The position numbers were made by a program, and so were the translations under genes. The notes below the pieces were generated by a model, which was given only the letters and a program-made list of their open reading frames with translations, was not told the DNA's origin and made no database searches. This document shows, in pieces, positions 1 to 7,206 of a DNA stretch of 12,662 nucleotides. The stretch spans positions 1-12,662 of the forward strand of contig JAOUIM010000060.1 of NCBI GenBank assembly GCA_029884035.1, read 5' to 3'. Origin of the DNA: Aquincola sp. GTDB lineage: Bacteria > Pseudomonadota > Gammaproteobacteria > Burkholderiales > Burkholderiaceae_C. How positions within the stretch are numbered: the stretch's first letter is position 1; the number at the start of each line of letters is the position of its first letter.

Positions 1-329
1 AGCGCGTCCAGTGGCTCCGACGCATAACAGAGCGCGCGCCACAGCATAGGCACGTTTATGCCCGCCACAACCTTGACGCTTGCACCGTCGGCGAGGCGTT
101 GCGCGACGTTGCATGGTGTGGCGCCAAACACGTCGGTGAGAATCAAGGTTTCGCTCTGGCCGGACGATGCCAATAGCGAAGCGCCGCGTGCCAGCACGTC
201 TTCGGGCTGCATGTCGGCGGGCACGTCGAGTGCGAACAGTGATGCGGCAGAGTCCGGAAAGGCATGCTTGGCGACGTCCCGCAAGGCCGAGGCCAGGGGG
301 GCGTGGGCGATGATCAGAAGACTGGCCAT
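1..329 (-). CDS. PTS EIIA component, mannose/fructose type (N-terminal part, cut by window edge)
   Basis: The visible 109 residues form the first part of a mannose-family EIIA domain. This cytoplasmic phosphocarrier takes phosphate from HPr on a histidine. The protein starts MASLLIIAHAPLASAL, and His9 in the 'IIAHAPLA' motif is the expected phosphorylation site. A second family motif, 'ILTDVFGATPCN', follows near residues 63-74. The ATG at 329 is 14 bases after the stop of the MFS gene upstream on the same strand, so the two are probably cotranscribed. In Burkholderiales such EIIA genes usually precede ptsH and ptsI in an incomplete, regulatory PTS without sugar permeases; that part would lie outside the window. 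The 3' end is missing. Family assignment is confident; the regulatory role is inferred from relatives. Confidence 0.88.
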   Translation of the reverse strand, partial: MASLLIIAHAPLASALRDVAKHAFPDSAASLFALDVPADMQPEDVLARGASLLASSGQSETLILTDVFGATPCNVAQRLADGASVKVVAGINVPMLWRALCYASEPLDA

Positions 330-343
330 GGGATGAAACGCAA

Positions 344-1579
344 TTATCCGTCGCTTCGGCGCAGCAGAAACCACGCGTGGGCTCCCGTCGCGCACAGCCC
401 GAACAGACCAAAGGCCGCTCGGAAGGCGTCCTGCCGGGACCAGCCCATGACAACGATTGCATCGATCGCCAGTCCGATGCCCCACTGGACGAAGAACACA
501 CCGGCAAAGATCACAAGGTTGAAGGCCGACAGAGCGCGCCCAGCCAAAGCCGGCGGAAAGGCCTGGCCGACTGCCGGCTGGCTGAGCGAGACGAACGTGC
601 ATGACACGCACCACGCGGCCCACCAGGGCGCGCCAGCGCTCGAGCCCATGATCACGATCAGGCAAAGGAAGGTTAGCGACAGCGGAACGCCCCACCCGAT
701 CAAATGGTTCACTGTCCAGCCTATTTTGCGGAGGTGGGGCATCACCAGGCCCCATGACAGAAACGCGAACAGCATCGACAGGTTGATGCCGAACAGGCCC
801 CGCGCGGCTTCGGCGGCCGAGTGCCCCGCCACCGTCGTCAGCCAAGGGCCCGCCCACAACGACTGCACAGCGAGCAAGCCGCCATAGACGACAAAGGCCA
901 ATGGCATCAGACGCACGAAGTACGCATGTCGGAAGATCTCCGCATAGCCGACCGATGGGCGGACAATTGCATCATCCGCACCTCGTGCATCCCGATGATC
1001 GAGCGGCACGATCCACGCGATAAGGGCCATCGATAACAGAAGCATCCCGCCGACGGCCCAGAATAATCCCCGCCACCCCAGAGCGGGCAGCAGCCATTGC
1101 ACCGGCAGGGTGGAGGCGAGCATGCCCAACGAGCCAGTCATCAGCATCCAGGAATTCGCACGAAGCTGGGCAACATCGCCGAAACGATGTCGATACGCCG
1201 TCAGCGGCGCCATCAGGCACGCCGACACACCCACACCGATGAAGGCCCGCGCGAGCCAGAGCGCGGCAAAGCTCGTTGCCACGGCAAAGCCCGCGCACGC
1301 AAGAATCGCAACCGACAGGAATGCGAGCAAGACACGCCGCGGTCCAAAGCGGTCAAGCCAGCGGCCCAGTGGCAATTGCGTCAGCGCAAAGCCGAGAAAG
1401 TAGGCGCCAGCAAGCAGGCCCAGGTCGGCAGCGGACAGCCCCAACTCGGTGCTGAAAGCAGGCGCAAGCGTTGCCGTGACAGCGCGAAGCAGGGCAGAAA
1501 GGAAGTAGGCGACGGCGAACGCTAGAAACATCGCGAGCGCGGCGCGGCCGGTAACGGCAATGGCGGGCGACAAGGTCAC
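344..1579 (-). CDS. Major facilitator superfamily (MFS) transporter
   Basis: This is a polytopic inner-membrane secondary transporter of about 411 residues, normal for the 12-helix MFS. Hydrophobic segments run throughout, and the cytoplasmic loop motif A appears as 'GRWLDRFGPRR' at residues 72-82, between helices 2 and 3. The substrate cannot be read from the sequence. I chose the GTG at 1579 because it overlaps the upstream gene's stop as GTGA, giving MTLSPAIAVTGRAALAMF directly before the first helix. The open frame continues further upstream to 1918, but that part overlaps the preceding gene and lacks membrane-protein character. A later ATG at the start of helix 1 (MFLAF) is possible but would shorten the N-terminus. 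The PTS EIIA gene follows after 14 bases. Confidence 0.85.
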   Translation of the reverse strand: MTLSPAIAVTGRAALAMFLAFAVAYFLSALLRAVTATLAPAFSTELGLSAADLGLLAGAYFLGFALTQLPLGRWLDRFGPRRVLLAFLSVAILACAGFAVATSFAALWLARAFIGVGVSACLMAPLTAYRHRFGDVAQLRANSWMLMTGSLGMLASTLPVQWLLPALGWRGLFWAVGGMLLLSMALIAWIVPLDHRDARGADDAIVRPSVGYAEIFRHAYFVRLMPLAFVVYGGLLAVQSLWAGPWLTTVAGHSAAEAARGLFGINLSMLFAFLSWGLVMPHLRKIGWTVNHLIGWGVPLSLTFLCLIVIMGSSAGAPWWAAWCVSCTFVSLSQPAVGQAFPPALAGRALSAFNLVIFAGVFFVQWGIGLAIDAIVVMGWSRQDAFRAAFGLFGLCATGAHAWFLLRRSDG

Positions 1580-2106
1580 GGACTCACACGCAATCCGCTG
1601 AAGAACGCCGCTGAAGCCTCTGCACCAATCGATCGCGAGCCGACCACGGTTGCCTGATAGATGCGCGTGCCGTACGCGAACAGCGCCGCGCGCTCCTGCA
1701 CTGCGCGGCCGTCTGGCAATTGCCCAGCGACTACCCATGACGCCGCGCTGTCGTTCGGGGTCATGCCCGCCACGACGAGGGGCGAGGACGCGGCACGTCC
1801 GGCCGCCTGCACGTTGGCCGCGAGTGATCGAGACAGTTCGTCGAGTGCCGGCGTCACGCGCAAAGGATCCTGCACGTCGGCAAACACCAGTGCATACGTC
1901 GCTTCGTCCGCGGTGCAAGCGAACATCGACATCTCAACCGTAGTGTCAGCCAGGGAGACACGGCGCGTATGGCTCGCCGGCTTGCACGGAAACATCAACT
2001 GCAGGTGGCTGCCCTCGGGTCGCACTTCGCGCCAGTCGAGCGCGGGCGTGCAGGCAATGGAAACGGCCGCGGCGGACACCGCGGCCGCGATGGGCAGGCC
2101 AGTCAT
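1576..2106 (-). CDS. Small exported hypothetical protein
   Basis: A 176-residue protein that I cannot assign to a named family. It begins with a short hydrophobic stretch (about residues 3-19, MTGLPIAAAVSAAAVSIAC) followed by the mature-looking 'TPALDWREVRPEGSHLQL'. This suggests export to the periplasm, either by signal peptidase I or as a lipoprotein at Cys19; however, Ser at -3 makes a poor lipobox. Two further cysteines ('FPCKP' and 'FACTAD') could form a disulfide. The rest is a mix of short strands and helices with no catalytic motif I recognise. It lies 28 bases after the DUF4197 gene, and its TGA overlaps the GTG start of the MFS gene, so it is translationally coupled to the transporter. 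Whether they work together is unknown. Confidence 0.75.
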   Translation of the reverse strand: MTGLPIAAAVSAAAVSIACTPALDWREVRPEGSHLQLMFPCKPASHTRRVSLADTTVEMSMFACTADEATYALVFADVQDPLRVTPALDELSRSLAANVQAAGRAASSPLVVAGMTPNDSAASWVVAGQLPDGRAVQERAALFAYGTRIYQATVVGSRSIGAEASAAFFSGLRVSP

Positions 2107-2134
2107 GCGCGCGATTATCCAGACCGCGCGCGAC

Positions 2135-2824
2135 TCAGCCCCCGAACACCTTTCTGAGCAGTGCGCTTCCCGTGCCCAATGGGTCGCGCCGAATCTTCTT
2201 TTCTTCTTCGCCGATCATGAAATACAAGCCGTCGAGCGCCTTGCCCGTGACGTAGCCGTTCAGGTCGGCGTCGTCCCTCTTGAGCAGACCCATGGCGGCC
2301 GCCTTGCCGGCGACCGCGTCGTATTTCTTCGCGAGCGCAACGCGCTCGGTCGCGCGGCTGACGATGGGAAGGAACTTGACGCCGAGGGGCTCACGTGTCT
2401 TGCCGCTGAAGAACTCCGTCACCGATGTCTCGCTGCCACGGACGATCTTCAATGCGTCCTCGACCGACATCGACTTGACGGCGCCGACCAACAGCGTCTT
2501 TGCTTCGGGCACCGCAGCCTCGGCGGCGCGATTCATCGCCGTCACCAGCTCGTCGACCCGCCTTCGCTGGCCCGTCGCCTTGAGCAGCTTGGCTGCATCG
2601 CTCAGGAAGCCGGGCAGTTCGATCCGGACCTTCGGGTTGGCCAGGAATCCATCGGTGCGCCCGAGGCCGGCGACGGCCACGTTCGCGCCACGCTCGAGGG
2701 CGGCACGCACGCCCGCAGCAGCATCAGATTCGCTCAACAGGGTCGTGCCGGCGCGCGCGACAGACGCGAACAGCCCGCACAATGGCAGCAGCATCCACGC
2801 CGTCGTGATCCGTCTGCGTCGCAT
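2135..2824 (-). CDS. DUF4197 domain-containing exported protein
   Basis: A 229-residue protein with a clear Sec signal peptide: basic MRRRR, then a hydrophobic core, with likely cleavage after 'ASVARA' near residue 25. The mature part fits the DUF4197 family as I know it: a mostly helical proteobacterial periplasmic protein with a 'GFLANPKVRIELPGFL' stretch near residues 57-72 and a C-terminal 'GLYFMIGEEEKKIRRDP' segment. No enzymatic residues are evident, and the family's function is unknown. I chose the ATG at 2824 because GGAG lies 7 bases upstream and the signal peptide begins there; the open frame extends further but without signal-peptide logic. It is 86 bases downstream of the CAP-domain gene and probably in the same transcription unit. 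Confidence 0.85.
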   Translation of the reverse strand: MRRRRITTAWMLLPLCGLFASVARAGTTLLSESDAAAGVRAALERGANVAVAGLGRTDGFLANPKVRIELPGFLSDAAKLLKATGQRRRVDELVTAMNRAAEAAVPEAKTLLVGAVKSMSVEDALKIVRGSETSVTEFFSGKTREPLGVKFLPIVSRATERVALAKKYDAVAGKAAAMGLLKRDDADLNGYVTGKALDGLYFMIGEEEKKIRRDPLGTGSALLRKVFGG

Positions 2825-2910
2825 GCTTGATCTCCGGTTCGGCCACAGATGAAGTGTGCGCCTGCCGGCGCTGCCCCAGCAAGTGCTGCGATCTTCACCT
2901 CCGTCCTCGC

Positions 2911-3561
2911 TCAGGGACGCCCGAGGTCCAGCGTCCAGTACAGGCGATACAAGCTCGAGTCGTTGCGGGCGCACGCCACGCCGAACTCCGTGAAGCGTGG
3001 GTCCATCATGTTCGCGCAGTGGCCCTCGCTGGCCATCCACGCGTCGACGGTCTGGCGCACGCTGCCATAGCCTGCCGCGATGTTCTCGCCCAGCGACGAC
3101 CACCGGTAACCCTGTACCGTCACCCGGTCAGCCAGTGTGCGCCCGTCGAGGCTGTCGTGGCCGAAGTAGTTGTTGTCGGCCATGTCGCGTGAGTGGCCGT
3201 AGGCAGCCGCCGTCAGCTGCACCTGCCAGGCAACGGCCGGCGCTGGAGCAAAAGTGCCACGCGAGCCGCAAACGGCACCAGCGGCCCGCCGCTCGTTGAT
3301 CATCCTGAGTATCTCGGCCTCGAAGTCGACGAGGCTGCAGGTGATATCCCCTGCCGCGGGCGCGGGCACAGGTTCTGATGCCGGCGCGGGCGCTGGCCCG
3401 GGAGCAGGACCTGGGGCAGAAGCCGACGGCTGGGGTGAACCGCCGCCGCAAGCCTGCAGCAGTACCGCGGCCATCAACCCTGCGAGTCTGCTCAAATGCT
3501 CGCGCCTTGGCGCCCGTGCTGCCGCCGCGACGCGCCCACGCAGCGACGCCGTCTGATTCAT
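2911..3561 (-). CDS. CAP-domain (SCP-like) lipoprotein
   Basis: This gene encodes a predicted lipoprotein of about 216 residues. A basic N-terminus with Arg-Arg at 19-20 and a hydrophobic core lead to the lipobox 'LLQAC' at 34-38, so Cys38 should be lipidated. Next comes a Pro/Ala-rich linker (about 45-70), then a CAP domain to the C-terminus. Hallmarks are 'AAYGHSRDMADNNYFGHDS', 'LGENIAAGYG' and 'SEGHCANMMDPRFTEFGVA', which supply the His/Glu/His cavity residues of the family. Bacterial CAP proteins are exported; their biochemical role is mostly unknown. The start could be the ATG at 3561 (MNQTASL) or the one three codons earlier at 3570; neither has a convincing ribosome site. The gene follows lipA by 120 bases, and a link to lipoate synthesis is not implied. 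Confidence 0.88.
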   Translation of the reverse strand: MNQTASLRGRVAAAARAPRREHLSRLAGLMAAVLLQACGGGSPQPSASAPGPAPGPAPAPASEPVPAPAAGDITCSLVDFEAEILRMINERRAAGAVCGSRGTFAPAPAVAWQVQLTAAAYGHSRDMADNNYFGHDSLDGRTLADRVTVQGYRWSSLGENIAAGYGSVRQTVDAWMASEGHCANMMDPRFTEFGVACARNDSSLYRLYWTLDLGRP

Positions 3562-3586
3562 CTCGTGCATCCGACAAGAGTGCCTC

Positions 3587-3604
3587 GCCCGCGAAGGCGC
3601 GGGC
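3587..3604 (-). other. Perfect GC-rich hairpin between lipA and the CAP gene
   Basis: GCCCGCG and CGCGGGC form a perfect 7-bp stem around a 4-base loop. It lies 78 bases after the lipA stop and 26 bases before the next start. No T-run follows on the minus strand (GAGGCACTC follows), so it is not a standard Rho-independent terminator. It could be a weak pause or RNA-stability element, or chance in GC-rich DNA. Confidence 0.35.
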
Positions 3605-3681
3605 ATTGAAAGTTGAAAGCATTCGCAGCAGTGCGCCGCGAAACTCCTCACGGACGTGAAAACTCACCGGCCTGGTGTCAC

Positions 3682-4641
3682 TCAGGGCGCCGAGGCAACC
3701 CCAGCCGCATGTGCCTGCTGATCGGCGTGGTAACTGGAGCGCACGAGCGCGCCCACGGCCGCGTGGCTGAAGCCCATGGCGCGAGCCTCGCGCCCGTACA
3801 TCGCGAAGGTGTCCGGGTGCACATAGCGGCGCACTGGCAGGTGGTGCCCACTGGGAGCGAGGTATTGACCGATCGTCAGCATGTCGATGTCATGCGCACG
3901 CATGTCGCGCATGACGTCCAGGATCTCGTCGTCGGTTTCGCCCAGACCGACCATCAGGCCGCTCTTGGTCGGGATCATCGGGAACAGTGCCTTGAATTTC
4001 CTCAGGAGGTTCAGACTGAACGCGTAGTCGCTGCCGGGGCGTGCCTGCCTGTACAGGCGCGGCACGGTTTCCAGGTTGTGGTTCATCACATCGGGCGGCG
4101 CGGCCCGCAGGATCTCGAGGGCGCGATCGTCGCGGCCGCGGAAGTCGGGCACCAGGATCTCGATCGTCGTCCGTGGGGAGTGCTCGCGCGCGCGACGGAT
4201 GCACTCGACGAAGTGCGCCGCGCCACCGTCACGCAGGTCGTCGCGGTCGACGCTGGTGATGACCACGTACTTGAGATTCAGCGCCGCAATCGTCCTCGCG
4301 AGGTTTTCCGGCTCGTTGGCATCGAGCGGATCCGGGCGGCCGTGGCCCACGTCGCAGAACGGGCAACGACGGGTGCACTTGTCGCCCATGATCATGAACG
4401 TGGCCGTGCCCTTGCCGAAGCACTCTCCGATATTCGGACAGGACGCCTCTTCGCACACGGAATGCAGCTTGTGATCGCGAAGGATCTGCTTGATTTCGTA
4501 GAAGCGCGAGTTGGGCGTCGCCGCCTTGACACGGATCCAGTCTGGTTTCTTCAGCGCGTCGGCTGGCACCACCTTGATCGGGATGCGGGCGGTCTTGGCC
4601 TGCGCCTTCTGCTTGGCGCCGGGATCATAGGAGGCGGTCAT
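3682..4641 (-). CDS. lipA: Lipoyl synthase
   Basis: LipA is a cytosolic radical-SAM enzyme that inserts two sulfur atoms into octanoyl groups carried on lipoyl domains of the 2-oxoacid dehydrogenases and glycine cleavage H protein. The 319-residue product has both cluster motifs: the auxiliary 4Fe-4S set CEEASCPNIGEC (Cys63, 68, 74) and the radical-SAM CTRRCPFC (Cys89, 93, 96). The C-terminal 'RSSYHADQ' supplies the serine ligand of the sacrificial cluster. 'GLMVGLGETDDEI' is also typical. I chose the ATG at 4641 because it overlaps the lipB stop as ATGA. An in-frame extension 18 codons upstream runs inside lipB and is not family-like. Translational coupling with lipB fits the usual lipB-lipA operon, and no separate ribosome site is evident. 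Confidence 0.97.
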   Translation of the reverse strand: MTASYDPGAKQKAQAKTARIPIKVVPADALKKPDWIRVKAATPNSRFYEIKQILRDHKLHSVCEEASCPNIGECFGKGTATFMIMGDKCTRRCPFCDVGHGRPDPLDANEPENLARTIAALNLKYVVITSVDRDDLRDGGAAHFVECIRRAREHSPRTTIEILVPDFRGRDDRALEILRAAPPDVMNHNLETVPRLYRQARPGSDYAFSLNLLRKFKALFPMIPTKSGLMVGLGETDDEILDVMRDMRAHDIDMLTIGQYLAPSGHHLPVRRYVHPDTFAMYGREARAMGFSHAAVGALVRSSYHADQQAHAAGVASAP

Positions 4642-5312
4642 TCGAGGAACTGGTGGGCGAGGCTGCGGGACAGCCGGTCGGCGACTTCGTCCCATTTCGT
4701 ATGGATTCCGAGTCTAGCGAGATCGACGGTATCGAGCCCAGCATAGCCACAAGGGTCGATGCGGGAGAAGGGTTCCAGGTCCATGGCCACGTTCAGCGCC
4801 ACACCGTGGTAGGCACAATGGCGACTCACCTTGATGCCCAGCGCGGCGATCTTGCCCAGTCCGCGGAACGGGTCGTGTGGGTCGGCCGGGCCGGTCAGCG
4901 CGGCATGCGCGAAGGGGTCGCCCAGCCGCACATAGATGCCAGGCGCGCCGGCCACGCGGTGGCCGGTGACGCCGAGGCTCTCGAGCACCTTGAGCACCGC
5001 CGCCTCGAGCCGGTAGACGTACTCCTTGACATAGATGCCCTGGCGCCGCAGGTCGACCAGCGGATAGGCCACCACCTGCCCCGGACCGTGATAGGTCACC
5101 TGGCCGCCACGATTGCTCTGCCGCACCGGAATATCACCCGCGCCATGCACGTGATCCGGTCGACCCGCGACGCCCTGGGTGAACACCGGCTCATGTTCGG
5201 CGAGCCACAGCTCGTCGGGCGTGCTTGCGCCGCGCGATTCCGTGAAGGCACGCATCGCATCAGCGGTGGTCGCCCAGTCGCAGCGGCCGAGGCGGCGGAT
5301 CAGCATGTCCAT
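4638..5312 (-). CDS. lipB: Octanoyl-[acyl carrier protein]:protein octanoyltransferase
   Basis: LipB transfers octanoyl from acyl carrier protein to the lysine of lipoyl domains, making the substrate of LipA. The 224-residue protein carries the signature 'RGGQVTYHGPGQVVAYPLVDL' (residues 68-88), the 'GKIAALGIKVSRHCAYHG' segment with catalytic Lys154, and catalytic Cys188 in 'IDPCGYAGL'. The Lys-Cys spacing of 34 matches that known for the Mycobacterium enzyme (Lys142/Cys176). The start is ATG 5312 or ATG 5306 (MLIRRLG); neither has a strong ribosome site. It heads the lipBA block. Unlike the usual order, ybeD is not directly adjacent, because an oppositely oriented SEL1-repeat gene intervenes. 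Any promoter must lie in the 50-bp gap to that gene or inside it. Confidence 0.96.
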   Translation of the reverse strand: MDMLIRRLGRCDWATTADAMRAFTESRGASTPDELWLAEHEPVFTQGVAGRPDHVHGAGDIPVRQSNRGGQVTYHGPGQVVAYPLVDLRRQGIYVKEYVYRLEAAVLKVLESLGVTGHRVAGAPGIYVRLGDPFAHAALTGPADPHDPFRGLGKIAALGIKVSRHCAYHGVALNVAMDLEPFSRIDPCGYAGLDTVDLARLGIHTKWDEVADRLSRSLAHQFLE

Positions 5313-5362
5313 CAGTCTCGCACGTCGATGCAAGGAACGCGCCTTTGGATCGACAATGCGTC

Positions 5363-6004
5363 ATGCGTGCGATGACCCTTTTCCTGCTGGCCCTGTTCGC
5401 GCTGGCGGCACACGCCGATGCGCGGCTGCAGTCGGCACTCGACGCATACGCGCGCGGTGATTTCGCCGCCGCACGCGCCGGCTTCGAGCGCCTGTCGCGC
5501 GAGGGTGTGCCGGCGGCCGACTACAACCTGGCCGTGATGCACCTGCGCGGCGAGCGTCGTGACGCCAACATGGCCGAAGCCGTACGACTCATGACACGCG
5601 CCGCCGACGCCGGGTTCGTGACGGCGATGGTGGGCCTGGGCGAGCTCTACGAGCGCGGCGGAAGCGGTCTCAAGCCCGACCTCGTGCTGTCGGTTCAGTG
5701 GTTTCGCCGCGGCGCCGAGGCGGGCAGCGTCGAGGCGCAACTCGCTGTGGCGACAGCGCACTATCTCGGTCGCGGTGCGCCACTCGACAAGGCTCAGGCT
5801 GCTCGCTGGTATCGCCTGGCCGCGCAGAGTGGCGACGCCGGCGCGATGTATCTGTACGCGTCGATGGTCGAGACCGGCGACGGCGTCGAACGCAACCTCG
5901 ACGAGGCGCGTTACTGGTTTGCCGCCGCCGCGCGCAACGGCGAGCCCGGCGCAGCCGAGAAAGCCAAGTCGCTCGAACCGCGACCGGGCCAACCGAGCAG
6001 CTAG
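5363..6004 (+). CDS. Exported SEL1-like repeat protein
   Basis: A 213-residue protein with a Sec signal peptide (MRAMTLFLLALFALAAHADA, likely cleaved after AHA). About four SEL1-type (TPR-like) helical repeats of 34-38 residues follow, near 51-85, 86-123, 124-158 and 160-195. Repeat landmarks include 'AEAVRLMTRAADAG', 'WFRRGAEAGSVEAQ', 'ARWYRLAAQSGDAGA' and 'ARYWFAAAARNGEPGA'. Such periplasmic repeats usually mediate protein-protein contacts; the partner is unknown. Start choice is between ATG 5363, ATG 5372 and a TTG at 5345; I took 5363, which gives a conventional signal peptide. It is the only plus-strand gene in the first 11 kb. It is divergent from lipB (50-bp gap) and convergent with ybeD, sharing the CTAG stop tetranucleotide at 6001-6004. 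Confidence 0.87.
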   Translation: MRAMTLFLLALFALAAHADARLQSALDAYARGDFAAARAGFERLSREGVPAADYNLAVMHLRGERRDANMAEAVRLMTRAADAGFVTAMVGLGELYERGGSGLKPDLVLSVQWFRRGAEAGSVEAQLAVATAHYLGRGAPLDKAQAARWYRLAAQSGDAGAMYLYASMVETGDGVERNLDEARYWFAAAARNGEPGAAEKAKSLEPRPGQPSS

Positions 6005-6279
6005 AGCACCACCTTGACCATCGGATGCGTCGACAGCGTCCGGTACAGTTCGTCGAGCTGATCTCGGCTGGTGGCGGTGATCGTGATCGTCAGGCCCAGG
6101 TATTTGCCACCCTTGCTTGGTCGGGACTCCACCGTGCTCGCATCGAAAGTGGGGTCGAACCGCCGCGCGACCGCGACGACGGCCTCGGTAAACCCTTCGA
6201 CGTGCGCGCCCATCACCTTGATCGGGAACGCACTCGGGTACTCGATCAAGCTTTGCGCGGTCGGCGTCCCTGCGCTCAT
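6001..6279 (-). CDS. ybeD: DUF493 family protein, YbeD-like
   Basis: This is a 92-residue ACT-like ferredoxin-fold protein of the DUF493/YbeD family. Recognisable elements are 'EYPSAFPIKVMGAHVEGF' near the N-terminus, 'GGKYLGLTITITATSRDQLDELYRTL' and the C-terminal 'HPMVKVVL'. Family members sit beside lipB in many proteobacteria and have been described as lipoate regulatory proteins, but the mechanism is not established. The ATG at 6279 overlaps the stop of the transaminase gene as ATGA, so translation is coupled. The TAG stop shares CTAG with the convergent SEL1 gene, leaving no room for a terminator between them. Length and motifs are normal for the family. Confidence 0.92.
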   Translation of the reverse strand: MSAGTPTAQSLIEYPSAFPIKVMGAHVEGFTEAVVAVARRFDPTFDASTVESRPSKGGKYLGLTITITATSRDQLDELYRTLSTHPMVKVVL

Positions 6280-7169
6280 GTCGACATCGAGGCCTTCGCG
6301 CGCTGGTACGCCTCGTACAGACGCGCATAGACCGGCCCGGGCTTGCCGCGAAGCGCGCCATGTCCCACCAGCTCGCCATCGAGCTTGGTCACGGGAAGCA
6401 CCTCCTTGGTGGCCGAACTCAGGATGATCTCGTCGGCCACGCGTACGTCGGCCTCGCTGATCGGCTTGAGGTTGTAGGCGATGCCTTCCTCCTCGCAGAG
6501 CTCGTGCAGCAGTTCGACCCGAATGCCTTCCAGGACATGCTCGCTCTTGGGCGGTCCCAGCAGCGCGCCGTCCTTGACGATCCAGACGTTGCTGGCCGAC
6601 GCCTCGGTGAGCCATGGCCCGCCAGGGGCGCCGTCGCGCAGCATGATGGTCTCCACCGCACCGTGGTCGGCCGACATCTGCCGCGCCAGCACGTTGCCGA
6701 GCAGTGAAGTGCTCTTGATGTCGCCGCGCTCCCAGCGGAAATCACGCGCCGTCGTGCAAGCCACTCCATGGTGGCGCTGCTCGGGTGTCGCTTGCTTCAT
6801 CGGCGTGCACATCATGAACACGGTCGGCGAGATCCCCTCAGGCATCACGTGGTCGCGCGGCGCCACGCCGCGCGTGACCTGCATGTACACGACCTGGTCG
6901 CCGACCCCTTCGTTCTCGGCCAGGGCCGCCACGAGCTTGCGGCAGCGTTCGAGCCATTGCTCGCGGGGATGCGGGTTGCCGATGCGAACCTTGGCGAGCG
7001 AGCGCTCGAGCCGCGCCATGTGCTCGTCGAAGCGGAACAGGCGCTTGCCATAGACGGGCACCACCTCGTAGATGCCGTCGCCGAAAATGAAGCCGCGGTC
7101 GAGCACGCTCACATGGGCCTGGGAAAGCGGCTTGTACTGGCCGTTGAGGTAACAGAGTCGATCGTTCAT
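6276..7169 (-). CDS. dat: D-amino-acid (D-alanine) transaminase, class IV PLP
   Basis: This cytosolic PLP enzyme belongs to the branched-chain/D-amino-acid transaminase fold and has 297 residues. The PLP lysine is Lys152 in 'RGDIKSTSLLGNVLARQ', close to the D-alanine transaminase pattern. 'QVTRGVAPRDHVMPEG' (residues 97-112) carries the Arg/His carboxylate-binding signature that distinguishes D-alanine transaminases from branched-chain enzymes. 'LTEASASNVWIVKDG' is the cofactor-phosphate region. It likely interconverts D-alanine plus 2-oxoglutarate with pyruvate plus D-glutamate. ATG 7169 is the first family-like start; upstream in-frame residues overlap the preceding gene. The gene follows dacC by 37 bases, a sensible pairing because DacC liberates D-alanine. 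Exact substrate preference is inferred. Confidence 0.9.
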   Translation of the reverse strand: MNDRLCYLNGQYKPLSQAHVSVLDRGFIFGDGIYEVVPVYGKRLFRFDEHMARLERSLAKVRIGNPHPREQWLERCRKLVAALAENEGVGDQVVYMQVTRGVAPRDHVMPEGISPTVFMMCTPMKQATPEQRHHGVACTTARDFRWERGDIKSTSLLGNVLARQMSADHGAVETIMLRDGAPGGPWLTEASASNVWIVKDGALLGPPKSEHVLEGIRVELLHELCEEEGIAYNLKPISEADVRVADEIILSSATKEVLPVTKLDGELVGHGALRGKPGPVYARLYEAYQRAKASMST

Positions 7170-7206
7170 GGCATGGCCTAGCGGCGGTGGTGAGGGCAGC
7201 TTACTG

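Noticed and set aside
1661..2830. A 389-codon open frame on the plus strand, opposite the hypothetical and DUF4197 genes
   Set aside because: It lies antisense to two genes that have signal peptides and family features; its translation is rich in Arg, Gln and His with no domain, typical of GC-rich antisense frames.
3587..3604. Hairpin as a Rho-independent terminator of lipA
   Set aside because: Perfect stem, but no T-run on either side.
3613..4746. A 377-codon plus-strand open frame over lipA
   Set aside because: lipA on the other strand has every cluster cysteine; this frame is its shadow.
5312..6379. A 355-codon minus-strand open frame over the SEL1 gene, which would restore a continuous ybeD-lipB strand
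   Set aside because: The translation has no family features, while the plus strand shows a signal peptide and four clear SEL1 repeats.
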